NCBI RefSeq assembly: GCF_040580765.1
Contig: NZ_CP158687.1
Span: 434,001-498,000 of the forward strand
Direction of reading: 5' to 3'
Length of the DNA stretch: 64,000 nt
From: Lentibacter algarum
GTDB taxonomy: Bacteria > Pseudomonadota > Alphaproteobacteria > Rhodobacterales > Rhodobacteraceae
The position numbers and the translations under genes were made by a program. The notes beneath the pieces are model-generated. The model was not told the origin of the DNA and searched no databases. It worked only from the letters and a program-made list of their open reading frames with translations. This document shows, piece after piece, positions 8,704-17,677 of this stretch (positions within the stretch are counted from its first letter, which is position 1; each line of letters opens with the position of its first letter).

Positions 8704-9651
8704 CTAGCGTGGTGCGGCAGCGCGGGAGAGCCGATCATTGATGGCAAGCCCAATGCCGCGCGCGGGGATAGGCGAGACGGCGATTTTGCTGGCCTGCGCA
8801 TCCAACGTGCGCAGCATTGCGAAGAGATTGGCCGCGGCTTCGCGCAAGTCGCCTGCAGGGGAGAGATTAAGCGCAGCATTCTCAACTGGGCCAAAGCCGA
8901 GGAGGGCCTCGTCGGCTGCAGGGGCTGTCACGTTGAGGCGCAGCACGGCGTCGGGGGCATAATGCGAGGCGAGTTGGCCCGGTGCCGTTATGGCGGCAGG
9001 CGTTGTGGCTTCTGTGAGGGGGGTCCCAAGCGCAGCTTCCAGCATCTCGCGGGTTATTGAGCCGTGGCGCAAAAGCGTGGGCGTGCCGGCGAGGCCGACG
9101 ATCGTGCTTTCCAGCCCGATCTCGGCTGCGCCACCCTCTAGAACGGCTGCGACGCGGCCTTCCAGCCCCTGAAGCACATGCTGGGCTGTGGTTGGGCTGA
9201 TTTTGCCTGAGGGGTTGGCCGACGGGGCCGCCACAGGGCCGTCAAAGGCTTCCAGAAGTGCTTGCGCAACAGGATGTGCAGGGCAGCGGACGGCCAGAGT
9301 ATCAAGACCTGCCGTCACAAGGCTGGCAATGCCGTGGCCGTCCCGCAAAGGCAAAACCAGCGTCAGAGGGCCAGGCCAGAACGCGGCGGCGAGGCGAGCG
9401 GCCATGTCAGACCATTCGACATAGCGCGCGGCATCGGTTGGGTGGGCAACATGGACGATGAGCGGGTTGAAACTTGGGCGGCCTTTGGCGGCGTAGATGC
9501 CAGCGACGGCCTCGCCATTGCAGGCGTCTGCACCGAGGCCATAGACTGTTTCTGTCGGCAGTGCGACACGCTCGCCCGCGCGCAGAAAGGCGGCAGCCTC
9601 TGCGATACCAGCAGCGTCAGCGGAAAGAAGATGGGTGGATGATAAAGTCAT
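8704..9651 (-). CDS. L-threonylcarbamoyladenylate synthase (Sua5/YciO/YrdC family)
   Basis: 315-residue enzyme that makes threonylcarbamoyl-AMP from threonine, bicarbonate and ATP, the donor for t6A37 in ANN-decoding tRNAs. The YrdC domain occupies about 1-200: VALPTETVYGLGADA, AAKGRPSFNPL (the KxR nucleotide-binding motif) and APSANPSGKISPTTA. The remaining 110 residues form the extra Sua5 domain (from about 215: LASHYAPDAVLRL), so this is the long Sua5 type rather than short TsaC. The ATG at 9651 gives a normal N-terminus. It is divergent from the acyl-CoA dehydrogenase gene by 96 bp and is a single-gene unit. Confidence 0.93.
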   Translation of the reverse strand: MTLSSTHLLSADAAGIAEAAAFLRAGERVALPTETVYGLGADACNGEAVAGIYAAKGRPSFNPLIVHVAHPTDAARYVEWSDMAARLAAAFWPGPLTLVLPLRDGHGIASLVTAGLDTLAVRCPAHPVAQALLEAFDGPVAAPSANPSGKISPTTAQHVLQGLEGRVAAVLEGGAAEIGLESTIVGLAGTPTLLRHGSITREMLEAALGTPLTEATTPAAITAPGQLASHYAPDAVLRLNVTAPAADEALLGFGPVENAALNLSPAGDLREAAANLFAMLRTLDAQASKIAVSPIPARGIGLAINDRLSRAAAPR

Positions 9652-9747
9652 GACGCCGCGTTATTGCAGAATTGGGATTTGAAAGCTTGTAGGTCAGGGG
9701 TGAGGGCTTGCCAAGCGGTGCTTTGCGGGCCGAAGAAGGAGAAGACC

Positions 9748-11469
9748 ATGAGCTTTCGTGCCCCCGTTCAAGACTATGAATACATCATGCGCCATATCGT
9801 TGGATATGGCAAAGTCAGCGCCACTGAGCGCTTTGAAGAGGCGGGAGAGGAACTGACCTCGGCTATTTTGACCGAAGCGGGACGGCTCTGTGAAGAGGTT
9901 TTGTCTCCGCTTCAGCGCAATGGGGATCTGGACCCTGCGCGCCTTGAAGACGGTGTTGTGCACACCTCAACAGGTTTTGCCGAGGGCTACAAAGCGATCC
10001 GTGAGGGTGGCTGGATTTCGGTGGCGGCGAGCCCAGAGTATGGCGGTATGGGGCTGCCCATGGCTGTGACCACGGCTGTCAACGAGATGATGAGCGCCGC
10101 GTGTCTGAGTATCGCGCTTAACCCTTTGATGACGCAGGGCCAGATCGAGGCGTTGGAGCATCACGCCAGTGAGGAGATCAAGGCGATCTATCTGCCCAAG
10201 CTCGTTTCGGGGGAGTGGTGTGGCACGATGAACCTGACCGAAGCGCAAGCGGGCAGCGATGTGGGCGCACTGTCGAGCAAGGCGGAGGACAATGGCGACG
10301 GCACTTATGCGATCACGGGCCAGAAAATATATATCAGCTGGGGCGATAACGACTTCAGCGAAAATGTTTGCCATCTCGTGCTGGCCCGTCTTCCCGGGGC
10401 GCCTGCGGGGACAAAGGGGATCAGCCTGTTTCTGGTTCCGAAGTTCTTACCAGATGCTTCTGGTGAGGCGGGCGAGGCGAACAGCCTGCATGTTGTCAGT
10501 CTTGAACATAAGCTCGGTCTGCACGGCAGTCCCACAGCTGTGATGCAGTATGACGGCGCGACTGGCTGGCTTGTTGGTCCTGAGGGCGGTGGTATGGCCG
10601 CGATGTTTACGATGATGAACAACGCGCGGCTTGGCGTTGGTTGTCAGGGAATTGGCGCCGGCGAGGGCGCGTACCAAAAGGCGCTGGCTTATGCCAAAGA
10701 GCGCAAACAAGGGCGCACGCCTGTTGCGGGCGGCACAGGCGCTATTATTGATCATGCGGATGTGCGGCGGATGTTGGCAACAATGCGCGCCGAGCTTTTT
10801 GCGGCGCGCTGCATTGCGATGGCCAATGCTGTGGCGATTGATATGAGCCATGCCACGAGCGAGCCTGACTGGGCGGCGCGGGCGGCTTTGCTCACGCCGA
10901 TCACCAAGGCTTTTGGCACGGATACGGGCATCAAAGTGGCTGAGATCGGTGTGCAAGTGCATGGTGGTATGGGCTTCATTGAGGAGACGGGTGCTGCGCA
11001 ATATTCGCGCGATGTGCGTGTCACTGCGATTTATGAGGGCACCAACGGCATCCAGTCTATGGACCTTGTTGGGCGCAAGCTGATGGATGGGGGCGAGGCG
11101 GCGCATACGCTGATCGACGAGATGCAGCGTTTTGCCGAAGAGGCGCGCGCCACGCGGCCACGTATGGCGGGGCTGATCTGGAACGCGACCGAAACTCTGC
11201 GCGAAGCAACCGAGTGGATGGTGTCACAGAAAAGTATGACCGCGCGGTTTGCTGGGTCTGTGCCCTTTCTGGCGGCTTATGCGCGCGTATTGGGCGGGTA
11301 TTACCATCTCTGCGCCGCTGTCTCGGAAGGCTCTAATGGCCCGCGCACCAAGCTTGCACGGTTTTATATCAACCGCTTGTTGCCAGAGTATAAGGCGCTA
11401 CTGGATCATGCTATGCAGGGCGATGCAGACCTTTACGCCCTTGATATCGAGGATTTTGACGTCGCATGA
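9748..11469 (+). CDS. Acyl-CoA dehydrogenase, DmdC-like long form
   Basis: 573-residue flavoprotein that oxidises an acyl-CoA to the enoyl-CoA. The start at 9748 (MSFRAPVQDYEYIMRH) was preferred over an upstream in-frame ATG at 9664 because it has AAGAAGGAG upstream and the family N-terminus. It shows the N-terminal helical extension, the FAD-binding middle domain (MNLTEAQAGSDVGAL, YAITGQKIYISWGD), the C-terminal helical domain with the base-containing AIYEGTNGIQ motif (near 425), and a further C-terminal domain. This architecture and length fit 3-methylmercaptopropionyl-CoA dehydrogenase (DmdC) of roseobacters, but also other long acyl-CoA dehydrogenases, so the substrate is a guess. It overlaps the MBL hydrolase by 4 bp. 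Confidence 0.9.
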   Translation: MSFRAPVQDYEYIMRHIVGYGKVSATERFEEAGEELTSAILTEAGRLCEEVLSPLQRNGDLDPARLEDGVVHTSTGFAEGYKAIREGGWISVAASPEYGGMGLPMAVTTAVNEMMSAACLSIALNPLMTQGQIEALEHHASEEIKAIYLPKLVSGEWCGTMNLTEAQAGSDVGALSSKAEDNGDGTYAITGQKIYISWGDNDFSENVCHLVLARLPGAPAGTKGISLFLVPKFLPDASGEAGEANSLHVVSLEHKLGLHGSPTAVMQYDGATGWLVGPEGGGMAAMFTMMNNARLGVGCQGIGAGEGAYQKALAYAKERKQGRTPVAGGTGAIIDHADVRRMLATMRAELFAARCIAMANAVAIDMSHATSEPDWAARAALLTPITKAFGTDTGIKVAEIGVQVHGGMGFIEETGAAQYSRDVRVTAIYEGTNGIQSMDLVGRKLMDGGEAAHTLIDEMQRFAEEARATRPRMAGLIWNATETLREATEWMVSQKSMTARFAGSVPFLAAYARVLGGYYHLCAAVSEGSNGPRTKLARFYINRLLPEYKALLDHAMQGDADLYALDIEDFDVA

Positions 11470-12506
11470 GAGATGATTTGCAGGGCATAAGATATCCATG
11501 GCCAGACGCGCCCGAACCGGGCGGGTGGATCGAAGTGGCCGAGGGGGTGCTCTGGATACGCTTGCCGCTTCCGATGGTGCTCGATCATGTCAATGTCTAC
11601 GCGCTCGACGAGGGCGACAGCTGGACGCTGATTGACACGGGTTTTCATACCAAGCGCTCTGTTATGATGTGGGAAGAGCTTCTAAAGACGGCGCTGGGCG
11701 GCAAGCCTGTGAGCCGTGTTATCCTGACGCATCATCACCCTGATCATATCGGGATGGCGGGCTGGTTTATGGAGCGGGGCGCAAGCCTCTGGGCCTCTCG
11801 CACCGCTTGGCTTCTCTCAAGGATGCTTATTCTCGATGTGGAAGATGAGGCGACGCCGCAGGCAGAGACCTTTTGGCGTGAAGCGGGGATGGACCCTGAC
11901 ATTCTCGCAAAGCGGATGAGCGAGCGGCCTTATAACTTTGCCGATGTTTGCGCGCCTATTCCTGTGGGCTATACGCGGCTCAAAGAAGGCGATGTGCTTC
12001 ATGCAGGTGGGCGCAGCTGGGATGTGCGCGAGGGCAACGGCCATGCGCCAGAGCATCTGACGTTCTGGAGCCGTGAAGACAACCTTGTTCTGTCTGGCGA
12101 TCAGATTATCTGTTCGATCAGCCCTAACATCGGCGTCTATCCGACCGAGCCTATGGCGGACCCTGTGGGTGACTGGATCGCCTCTTGCGAGAAATTTTCG
12201 GAGCTCGCCCATGAGGACCATATTGTCCTCGCGGGTCATAAGCGGCCCTTTACGGGGCTGCCATTTCGGATGCGACAACTGAGGGAAAATCATGTTCATG
12301 GGCTGGACCGTTTGGCCGCCTTTATTGAGGCGCCGAAGACGGCTGTTGAGTGTTTTCCAGTGCTTTTCAAACGAAAAATTGACCAAGGTACTTACGGATT
12401 GGCCCTTGTGGAAGCTGTCGCGCACCTTAATCATTTGCTATTAGAAGGCCGTGCAGAGCGAAAGCTTGGTGAAGATGGCGCATGGCTGTGGAGTAGCAAG
12501 GGGTAG
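11466..12506 (+). CDS. MBL-fold metallo-hydrolase
   Basis: 346-residue metallo-beta-lactamase superfamily hydrolase. The metal-binding signature THHHPDHIG is at about residues 83-91, with VLSGDQII (the bridging Asp) near 210 and LAGHKRPF (the last His) near 257. The N-terminus VEVAEGVLWIRLPLP-like strand and VYALDEGDSWTLIDTG are typical of glyoxalase-II-like members. It begins inside the stop of the acyl-CoA dehydrogenase gene (ATGA overlap), so the two are co-expressed; a thioesterase-like role on the acyl-CoA product is possible but unproved. DUF6173 follows after 4 bp. Confidence 0.88.
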   Translation: MRDDLQGIRYPWPDAPEPGGWIEVAEGVLWIRLPLPMVLDHVNVYALDEGDSWTLIDTGFHTKRSVMMWEELLKTALGGKPVSRVILTHHHPDHIGMAGWFMERGASLWASRTAWLLSRMLILDVEDEATPQAETFWREAGMDPDILAKRMSERPYNFADVCAPIPVGYTRLKEGDVLHAGGRSWDVREGNGHAPEHLTFWSREDNLVLSGDQIICSISPNIGVYPTEPMADPVGDWIASCEKFSELAHEDHIVLAGHKRPFTGLPFRMRQLRENHVHGLDRLAAFIEAPKTAVECFPVLFKRKIDQGTYGLALVEAVAHLNHLLLEGRAERKLGEDGAWLWSSKG

Positions 12507-12510
12507 GTTT

Positions 12511-12966
12511 ATGAGCGATATGATTGTCACGTCGGCGGAAGCGATGGAGGCAGAAGCCCTGCCCAAGCGGCACGAGGCGCATTGTAAGCCGCAAAATAAG
12601 GCGGGCGAAATGCCCAGCACAGTGACCCATAAACCTGTTGCACAGAAGAGCCCTGCAGAGTGGGCACATGAGCGGCTGATTCTCTATATTCAGAATTTTG
12701 AAGAGCAGCTCGACAACGAACACGAAGTTGCCATGGGCTTTACTGGCGGTGACGCTGGTGTCCTTCGGATCGAAGGCATGGGCTTTTTTGACCCTGACAT
12801 GGTCACGTTTTACGGAAGTGATGCGAGCGGGGCCAAGACCCAGCTGGTACAGCATGTGAGCCAGCTTAATGTCATGCTGCGGGCGCTCCCAAAAGAAGTG
12901 CCTGCCGCGGCGCCAAACCGTATCGGCTTCAGGCTTGCCAAAGCGCTGGAAGAGGGCGAGGCTTAA
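12511..12966 (+). CDS. DUF6173 family protein
   Basis: 151-residue cytosolic protein; the ATG at 12511 with GGGGTAGG just upstream is preferred to one 60 bp further up that lies inside the MBL gene. After a variable 50-residue lead comes the conserved block SPAEWAHERLILYIQNFE (about 55-72), then GFTGGDAGVLRIEGMGFFDPDM and the C-terminal GFRLAKALEEGE. This corresponds to the DUF6173 family of Rhodobacterales, of unknown function. It is 4 bp downstream of the MBL gene, so it is probably the third gene of that operon. Confidence 0.75.
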   Translation: MSDMIVTSAEAMEAEALPKRHEAHCKPQNKAGEMPSTVTHKPVAQKSPAEWAHERLILYIQNFEEQLDNEHEVAMGFTGGDAGVLRIEGMGFFDPDMVTFYGSDASGAKTQLVQHVSQLNVMLRALPKEVPAAAPNRIGFRLAKALEEGEA

Positions 12967-13048
12967 AAATGCTGCGACTGCGCGGCAATCTAGTGACAGG
13001 CTCGCGCAAATAAAGTATCTAGCGGCAAACGCGAATTAGGAGACAGTT

Positions 13049-13183
13049 ATGAGCGACCACAAGCACGGCGAAATGGATACCAAAGTTCAAGAAGAAACGT
13101 TTAGCGGCTTCATGACTTGGGTCACGCGTACGGCAATTTTCTGCATCTGTTTGTTGATCTTTGCTTACATGGTCAACGGCTGA
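13049..13183 (+). CDS. aa3-type cytochrome c oxidase subunit IV
   Basis: A 44-residue gene: MSDHKHGEMDTKVQEETF, then a single membrane helix (about 20-42, ending FAYMVNG). This matches the tiny subunit IV of alphaproteobacterial aa3 cytochrome oxidases, which lies in the membrane beside subunits I and III and whose role is accessory. AGGAGACAG precedes the ATG. As in related genomes it stands apart from the main cta operon, which is not in this window. The next gene begins 4 bp after the stop. Confidence 0.88.
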   Translation: MSDHKHGEMDTKVQEETFSGFMTWVTRTAIFCICLLIFAYMVNG

Positions 13184-13187
13184 TTTA

Positions 13188-13799
13188 ATGCGCTGTTTTT
13201 TCAAGGTTTTTGTGGCGCTGTGTTTGGCGCTGACAGTTTCGGCGTGTTCCAAGCCCGCAGCTTGGGCCTCTGACGAAGACCTTGCGAAAGTGCAGTATCG
13301 TGACGCTGGGCCCACAAAGCTCACGCTGTTTACGATGATCAACAACCGTTCTGGGACGGGGGCGCATACATCCCTGATGATCTCAGCGAGTCAGCGCGTG
13401 ATCTGGGATCCTGCGGGAAGTTTTTATCACCCGTCTATTCCTGAGCGCAACGACGTGCTCTTTGGCATCAGCCCACGGGTGGCTGATGTCTATACGCGGT
13501 ATCATGCGCGTGAGACGTTTCATGTGATTGTCCAAGAGTTAGAAGTCTCGCCTGATGTGGCGGAAAAAGCGCTTCGACTGGCGCTTGCAAGAGGCAATGT
13601 TGGAGATGCGCAATGTGCGCTGTCGACATCGGGGATTTTGAGCCAACTTTCTGGCTTGGAAAGTGTCAGTGTTGGTTGGTATCCGAAAAAGCTTGCCGAA
13701 CAGTTCGGGGCTTTGCCGGGTGTGACTGAGCGCAAGCTTTATGAATATGACAACGCTGATTTGCGCGCCTACGATCCTGCACTTGTCAAAATCAACTAA
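13188..13799 (+). CDS. Putative lipoprotein, unknown function
   Basis: 203 residues from the ATG at 13188, just behind the oxidase subunit IV. The N-terminus is a lipoprotein signal (MRCFFKVFVALCLALTVSAC) with the lipidated Cys at 20, so it is expected on a periplasmic membrane face. The mature protein contains a TSLMISASQRVIWDPAGS segment and a Cys in GDAQCALSTSG, a pattern resembling NlpC/P60-like permuted papain folds (a His-x region and a Cys), but the match is weak and no enzyme class is claimed. Its stop codon overlaps that of the converging azlD by two bases. Confidence 0.7.
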   Translation: MRCFFKVFVALCLALTVSACSKPAAWASDEDLAKVQYRDAGPTKLTLFTMINNRSGTGAHTSLMISASQRVIWDPAGSFYHPSIPERNDVLFGISPRVADVYTRYHARETFHVIVQELEVSPDVAEKALRLALARGNVGDAQCALSTSGILSQLSGLESVSVGWYPKKLAEQFGALPGVTERKLYEYDNADLRAYDPALVKIN

Positions 13800-14122
13800 C
13801 TGAAAAGATAGAGCGCTAGGTAGAGCGTGGTTGCGCCCGCAGTGATGGAAACAATCACTGAGCGGAACCATAGGCCTGCGCTGAGCGTCGCGAATGCGGC
13901 GAGGCCACGGGGCAGATCAAAGCTGCCGCCTGTGGCGGCGGGCCAGATGATCATCGGGGCTATGAGCGCGGGAAGCACGGCGACGGCCGTATAGCGCAGA
14001 TGGCGCAGGAGCCATTCGGGCAGCGGCCTGTCGCCGACAAGTCCGAGGAACGTAAAACGCAGCATAAAGCTACCCGCGGCAAGGGCGGCTATGACATACC
14101 AGAGTTCTGGACGTTCGATCAT
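13796..14122 (-). CDS. azlD: AzlD family branched-chain amino acid exporter subunit
   Basis: 108-residue inner-membrane protein with about four hydrophobic segments (LWYVIAALAAGSFMLRFTFL, YTAVAVLPALIAPMIIW, ITAGATTLYLALYLF). AzlD is the small partner of AzlC in branched-chain amino acid export. The ATG at 14122 overlaps the azlC stop by 4 bp, fixing the start and implying translational coupling. It converges on the putative lipoprotein gene with overlapping stops. Confidence 0.87.
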   Translation of the reverse strand: MIERPELWYVIAALAAGSFMLRFTFLGLVGDRPLPEWLLRHLRYTAVAVLPALIAPMIIWPAATGGSFDLPRGLAAFATLSAGLWFRSVIVSITAGATTLYLALYLFS

Positions 14123-14835
14123 TTGAAGAGCCCCCGTTTGGTGAGCATGAGCTCGGCTTGTGCGCCTGTGATCATCCCCAAGCTGGCCGCGATGATGAGG
14201 CCAAGGTTGAAGGGAACCCATGTCAGGCTGAGTGCAGATAGGCTGGCCACAAGCGCGGCGGCGAGATGGGCGGGTGTGCGCATCATCGGGGCGATGATGG
14301 CGAGGAATGTGATCGGCACAGCAAAGTCGAGCGCTGCACTTTCAGGGATTTTCTCGCCAATGAGGGCGCCCACGAGGGTCATCAGATACCACATCGGGAT
14401 TACGGGGATGCAGGTTGCGAAGAAGTAGGTTGTGCGCTCTTTGAGGCTCCAGCTCGGGTTGCGCTCAAACGCTGCCACAGAGCATGCGTAGGACTGATCT
14501 ACTGTGAGATATGCCACAAGTGCCCGCTGCCAGAGGGGCGCGGCGCCCAAGTGGGGCGTGAGGGAGGCCGAGTACATTGCCATGCGCAGATTGACCGCGA
14601 GGCCAGAGAGCAGCGCGATTACGGCGGGGGCATTTTCATTGAGAAGCTGAAGCGTGGTAAATTGGGCCGCACCTGCTATGACCGCTATTGAAAAGAGGAG
14701 CGTCTCGGCGATGCTGAGGCCTGCTTCTGTTGCGACGACCCCAAAGACGATCGCAAAGGGCGTGACCACAAGGATAAACGGCGCCGCGTCGCGTATGCCT
14801 TGCTGAAGCGGCGTTTTTGGTGTGGTTGAGCGCAT
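14119..14835 (-). CDS. azlC: AzlC family branched-chain amino acid permease
   Basis: 238-residue polytopic membrane protein, the large subunit of an AzlCD exporter. Family segments: QGIRDAAPFILVVTPFAIVFG at the N-terminus, IAGAAQFTTLQLL (the conserved AGAAQF), NLRMAMYSASL and LVAYLTVDQSYA. Substrates in known members are branched-chain amino acids and analogues; here it is inferred by homology only. It is the first gene of azlCD and is divergent from fdhD by 55 bp, so their promoters share a very short region. Confidence 0.92.
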   Translation of the reverse strand: MRSTTPKTPLQQGIRDAAPFILVVTPFAIVFGVVATEAGLSIAETLLFSIAVIAGAAQFTTLQLLNENAPAVIALLSGLAVNLRMAMYSASLTPHLGAAPLWQRALVAYLTVDQSYACSVAAFERNPSWSLKERTTYFFATCIPVIPMWYLMTLVGALIGEKIPESAALDFAVPITFLAIIAPMMRTPAHLAAALVASLSALSLTWVPFNLGLIIAASLGMITGAQAELMLTKRGLFK

Positions 14836-14890
14836 GGCTTGCCTCTACATTGGGTGCAATCGGGCTAGCGCGTTTTGGGGGGCAAGGTAA

Positions 14891-15772
14891 ATGGGCAAAG
14901 AGATAGAGACGGAGAGTTATATTCTTGCGCCTGATCCTTATGCAGCGCGCCTCACACGGGCCGTTACAGGGCGCGACCAGAACGGTGAGATTACCGAAAT
15001 CAACGTGGTAGAAGAGCGGCCTTTGACGATCTTTCTGAACGCGCGTGAGATTGTTACAGCGATGACGATTGGGGATTATCCAGAGTATCTGGCGCTGGGA
15101 TTTCTACGCAATCAGGGCATGATCACTGATGCCGACAAAGTCCTTGGTGTGGAGTATGACGAGGAGTCGGAAGCTGTTGTTGTGCGCACGGATCAGCGAA
15201 CGCGCTTTGAGGACAAGCTTGAGAAAAAGACACGCACCTCTGGCTGCGCTGTTGGGACTGTTTTTGGGGACATGATGGAGGGTCTGGAGGGGCTGAAGCT
15301 GCCTTCGGGTGAAGTGAAGCTGTCTGATCTTTATGCGCTGAGTGGGAAGATCAACCGGACGCCGTCGATCTATCTCAGTGCAGGAGCGATCCATGGCACT
15401 GTGCTGTGCGAAGGCGGCAGGCCACTGGTTTATATGGAAGATGTTGGACGGCACAATGCTGTTGATAAGGTTGCGGGGTGGATGTTTTCTGAGGGTATTT
15501 CGCCTGAGGGGAAGCTTCTTTACACCACGGGGCGGCTCACCAGCGAGATGGTTATCAAGACTGCGCTGATGGGTATTCCTGCGCTGGTGTCGCGCTCGGG
15601 CTTTACCGCTTGGGGCGTTGAAATTGCGCGGCAGGTGGGGCTGACGCTTGTTGGGCGGATGCGGGGGCATCGGTTTGTTTGTCTTTCGGGCGATGAACGG
15701 CTTGTTTGGGATGCGGACCCCGCGTCTGTGCCAGAGGAGCCGCGGAAAAGCGGGCGTAAGGGGGCGGTATGA
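14891..15772 (+). CDS. fdhD: Formate dehydrogenase accessory sulfurtransferase
   Basis: 293-residue FdhD, which transfers sulfur from a cysteine desulfurase to the molybdenum cofactor of formate dehydrogenases. FdhD landmarks: ALGFLRNQGMI, MEDVGRHNAVDKVAGW (about 180-195), YTTGRLTSEMV and SRSGFTAWGVEIA. The mobile-loop Cys pair known from E. coli (CGVCG) is here TSGCAVGTVFG (about 116-126), with only one Cys. It is the first gene of the molybdenum-cofactor operon and overlaps mobA by 4 bp. The ATG at 14891 follows GGGGGGCAAGGTAA. Confidence 0.93.
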   Translation: MGKEIETESYILAPDPYAARLTRAVTGRDQNGEITEINVVEERPLTIFLNAREIVTAMTIGDYPEYLALGFLRNQGMITDADKVLGVEYDEESEAVVVRTDQRTRFEDKLEKKTRTSGCAVGTVFGDMMEGLEGLKLPSGEVKLSDLYALSGKINRTPSIYLSAGAIHGTVLCEGGRPLVYMEDVGRHNAVDKVAGWMFSEGISPEGKLLYTTGRLTSEMVIKTALMGIPALVSRSGFTAWGVEIARQVGLTLVGRMRGHRFVCLSGDERLVWDADPASVPEEPRKSGRKGAV

Positions 15773-16359
15773 CTGGGCCAGCAGGCGTTATTTTGGCGGG
15801 TGGTCTCGCCACGCGGATGGGCGGCGGGGACAAGTGCCTTTTGCCGCTGGGAGGGGCGCCGATGCTTGAGGGCATTATTGCGCGACTTCAGCCACAAGTG
15901 AGCGCTTTGGCTTTGAATGCCAATGGAGATGCGGCGCGGTTTGCGCGCTTTGGGCTGCCTGTTGTGGCCGACAGTGTCGAGGGCTTTGCGGGGCCGCTTG
16001 CGGGCGTCTTGGCGGGGCTTGATTGGGCGGCGGAACAGGGCATTGAGAGTATTGTGACGGCAGCGGGGGATACGCCCTTTTTTCCGCAGGATCTTGTGGC
16101 GCGGTTTCTTGTGGCCACTGAGGGCATGGAGCATCCGCTCGCACTCGCGGCGACGCCTGACGGACGGCAGCCAACCTTTGGGCTTTGGCCTGTGGCGCTG
16201 CGTCATGATCTGCGCGCCGCGCTTGAGGGCGGGTTGCGCAAGGTTGTGATGTGGACCGATACACATGGCGGGCGTGTGGCGGAATTTGACGGAGCAGGCG
16301 ATCCGTTTTTTAATATCAATACGCCAGAGAATTTGGCGAAGGCAGAGGCGAGCTTATGA
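15769..16359 (+). CDS. mobA: Molybdenum cofactor guanylyltransferase
   Basis: 196-residue enzyme attaching GMP to molybdopterin to give the MGD form used by DMSO reductase-family enzymes such as formate dehydrogenase. The nucleotidyltransferase loop GVILAGGLATRMGGGDK is at about 5-21, with PLGGAPML, VVADSVEGFAGPLAGVLAGL and AAGDTPFFP (the metal-binding Asp) following. Length is normal. It overlaps fdhD upstream and mobB downstream by 4 bp each. Confidence 0.94.
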   Translation: MTGPAGVILAGGLATRMGGGDKCLLPLGGAPMLEGIIARLQPQVSALALNANGDAARFARFGLPVVADSVEGFAGPLAGVLAGLDWAAEQGIESIVTAAGDTPFFPQDLVARFLVATEGMEHPLALAATPDGRQPTFGLWPVALRHDLRAALEGGLRKVVMWTDTHGGRVAEFDGAGDPFFNINTPENLAKAEASL

Positions 16360-16847
16360 AACTATACGGGGTCGTCGGTTGGAAGAACGCAGGCAAGACA
16401 GGGCTTATGGAGCGGCTGGTTGCTGAGATTTGCGCGCGTGGGATTACTGTTTCGACGGTGAAACATGCCCATCATGCCTTTGATGTCGACCATGAGGGCA
16501 AGGATAGCTACCGCCACCGCGCGGCTGGGGCGAGTGAAGTTTTGCTCGCGTCACGCAAGCGCGTTGCGATTATGCAAGAGATGCGCGGTGCCCCTGAGCC
16601 GAGCCTTGAGGCGCTTCTGGCGCGGCTCTCGCCTGTCGATCTGGTTTTGATTGAAGGGTATAAGCGCGACAACCACCCTAAAGTGGAGGCGTTTCGCGCC
16701 GAGACGGGCAATAGCCTGATTGCGACGGATGACCCGACCGTGAGAGCTGTGGCCTCAGACACACCTATAGTGCTGGACCGGCCCGTTTTTGACCTGAATG
16801 ACACCAAAGCGGTTGCAGATTTCATCTTGGCAGAGGTCGGGCTTTGA
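16356..16847 (+). CDS. mobB: Molybdopterin-guanine dinucleotide biosynthesis protein B
   Basis: 163-residue GTP-binding adaptor for MGD synthesis. A P-loop, GWKNAGKTGLMERL, is at about 7-20, followed by STVKHAHHAFDVDHEGKDSY with the conserved HxxHxxDxD-type segment and LVLIEGYKRDNHPKVE, which define MobB. It is cytosolic and works with MobA. Its TGA overlaps the TTG start of the next gene (TTGA), continuing the tightly coupled operon. Confidence 0.94.
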   Translation: MKLYGVVGWKNAGKTGLMERLVAEICARGITVSTVKHAHHAFDVDHEGKDSYRHRAAGASEVLLASRKRVAIMQEMRGAPEPSLEALLARLSPVDLVLIEGYKRDNHPKVEAFRAETGNSLIATDDPTVRAVASDTPIVLDRPVFDLNDTKAVADFILAEVGL

Positions 16848-17677
16848 GCCTTTTTGACAAGGTTATTATTGTCGATTGGTCGGGCGGAAACGACCGTGGG
16901 GCAAGCCCGAAGAAAGACGCGATTTGGGCCTGTGTGGCGGGGGAGATTCCTGTTTATTTGCGCAACAGGGCACTCGCGGAAGACTGGATCGGCACACAGA
17001 TTGCGGCCTGTCAGGGGCGGGTGCTGATCGGCTTTGATTTTCCGTTCGGGTACCCTGAAGGTTTTGCTGAGGTCGTAACGGGGCAGGCTGATGCGCTGGC
17101 GCTTTGGACGTGGTTTGAGGCGCGGGTTGAGGACAGTCCGAAGGCGAACAATCGGTTCGATTTGGCGGGGGAGTTGAATCGCCACTTTGCGGGCGTGGGC
17201 CCGTTTTGGGGCAATGCTTTGGCGCGCGAAATTGTTGATTTGCCGCGCAAAGGCCGCTCGCGATATGGCCACGGGATGCGCGAAAAGCGGGCCGCGGAGG
17301 CGCAAGCCAAGGGGGCCTTTGCCTGCTGGCAGATGTCTGGGGCTGGCTCTGTGGGCGGGCAGACGATGATGGGGCTGCCTGTGCTGGCTCGGTTGCGCGC
17401 GCGGTTTGAGGCAGCCGCTTGGCCGTTTGAGCCTTGGCGAGAGGCGCGTGTGGTTTTGGCAGAAGTCTGGCCCTCATTGATTGCGCAGAGTGTTGTGCGT
17501 CAGCAGGTGGAGGGCGAGATCAAGGATGCGGCACAGGTACGGGTTCTTGCTGGGAAGATCGCGGGCTTGTCTGACACTGTGCTTGCGGCCATGTTGGACG
17601 TAACGGAGCCGCGCGCCTTAACGGAAGGCTGGATTCTAGGGCTGGGACGGGAGGCTGACCTTGACTGCAGAGAATAA
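16844..17677 (+). CDS. Unassigned protein in the molybdenum-cofactor operon, RNase H-like fold possible
   Basis: 277 residues from a TTG start that overlaps the mobB stop (TTGA); no other start is near. The N-terminus VIIVDWSGGNDRGASPKKDAIW and then VLIGFDFPFGYPEGF place aspartates at strand ends as in DUF429/RNase H-like proteins, and a second part contains GSVGGQTMMGLPVLARLR and VVLAEVWPSLIA. Homologues in Rhodobacterales are often labelled molybdopterin guanine dinucleotide synthesis, but that name seems to derive only from gene neighbourhood. It is between mobB and moeA and overlaps moeA by 17 bp. No function is claimed. Confidence 0.7.
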   Translation: MSLFDKVIIVDWSGGNDRGASPKKDAIWACVAGEIPVYLRNRALAEDWIGTQIAACQGRVLIGFDFPFGYPEGFAEVVTGQADALALWTWFEARVEDSPKANNRFDLAGELNRHFAGVGPFWGNALAREIVDLPRKGRSRYGHGMREKRAAEAQAKGAFACWQMSGAGSVGGQTMMGLPVLARLRARFEAAAWPFEPWREARVVLAEVWPSLIAQSVVRQQVEGEIKDAAQVRVLAGKIAGLSDTVLAAMLDVTEPRALTEGWILGLGREADLDCRE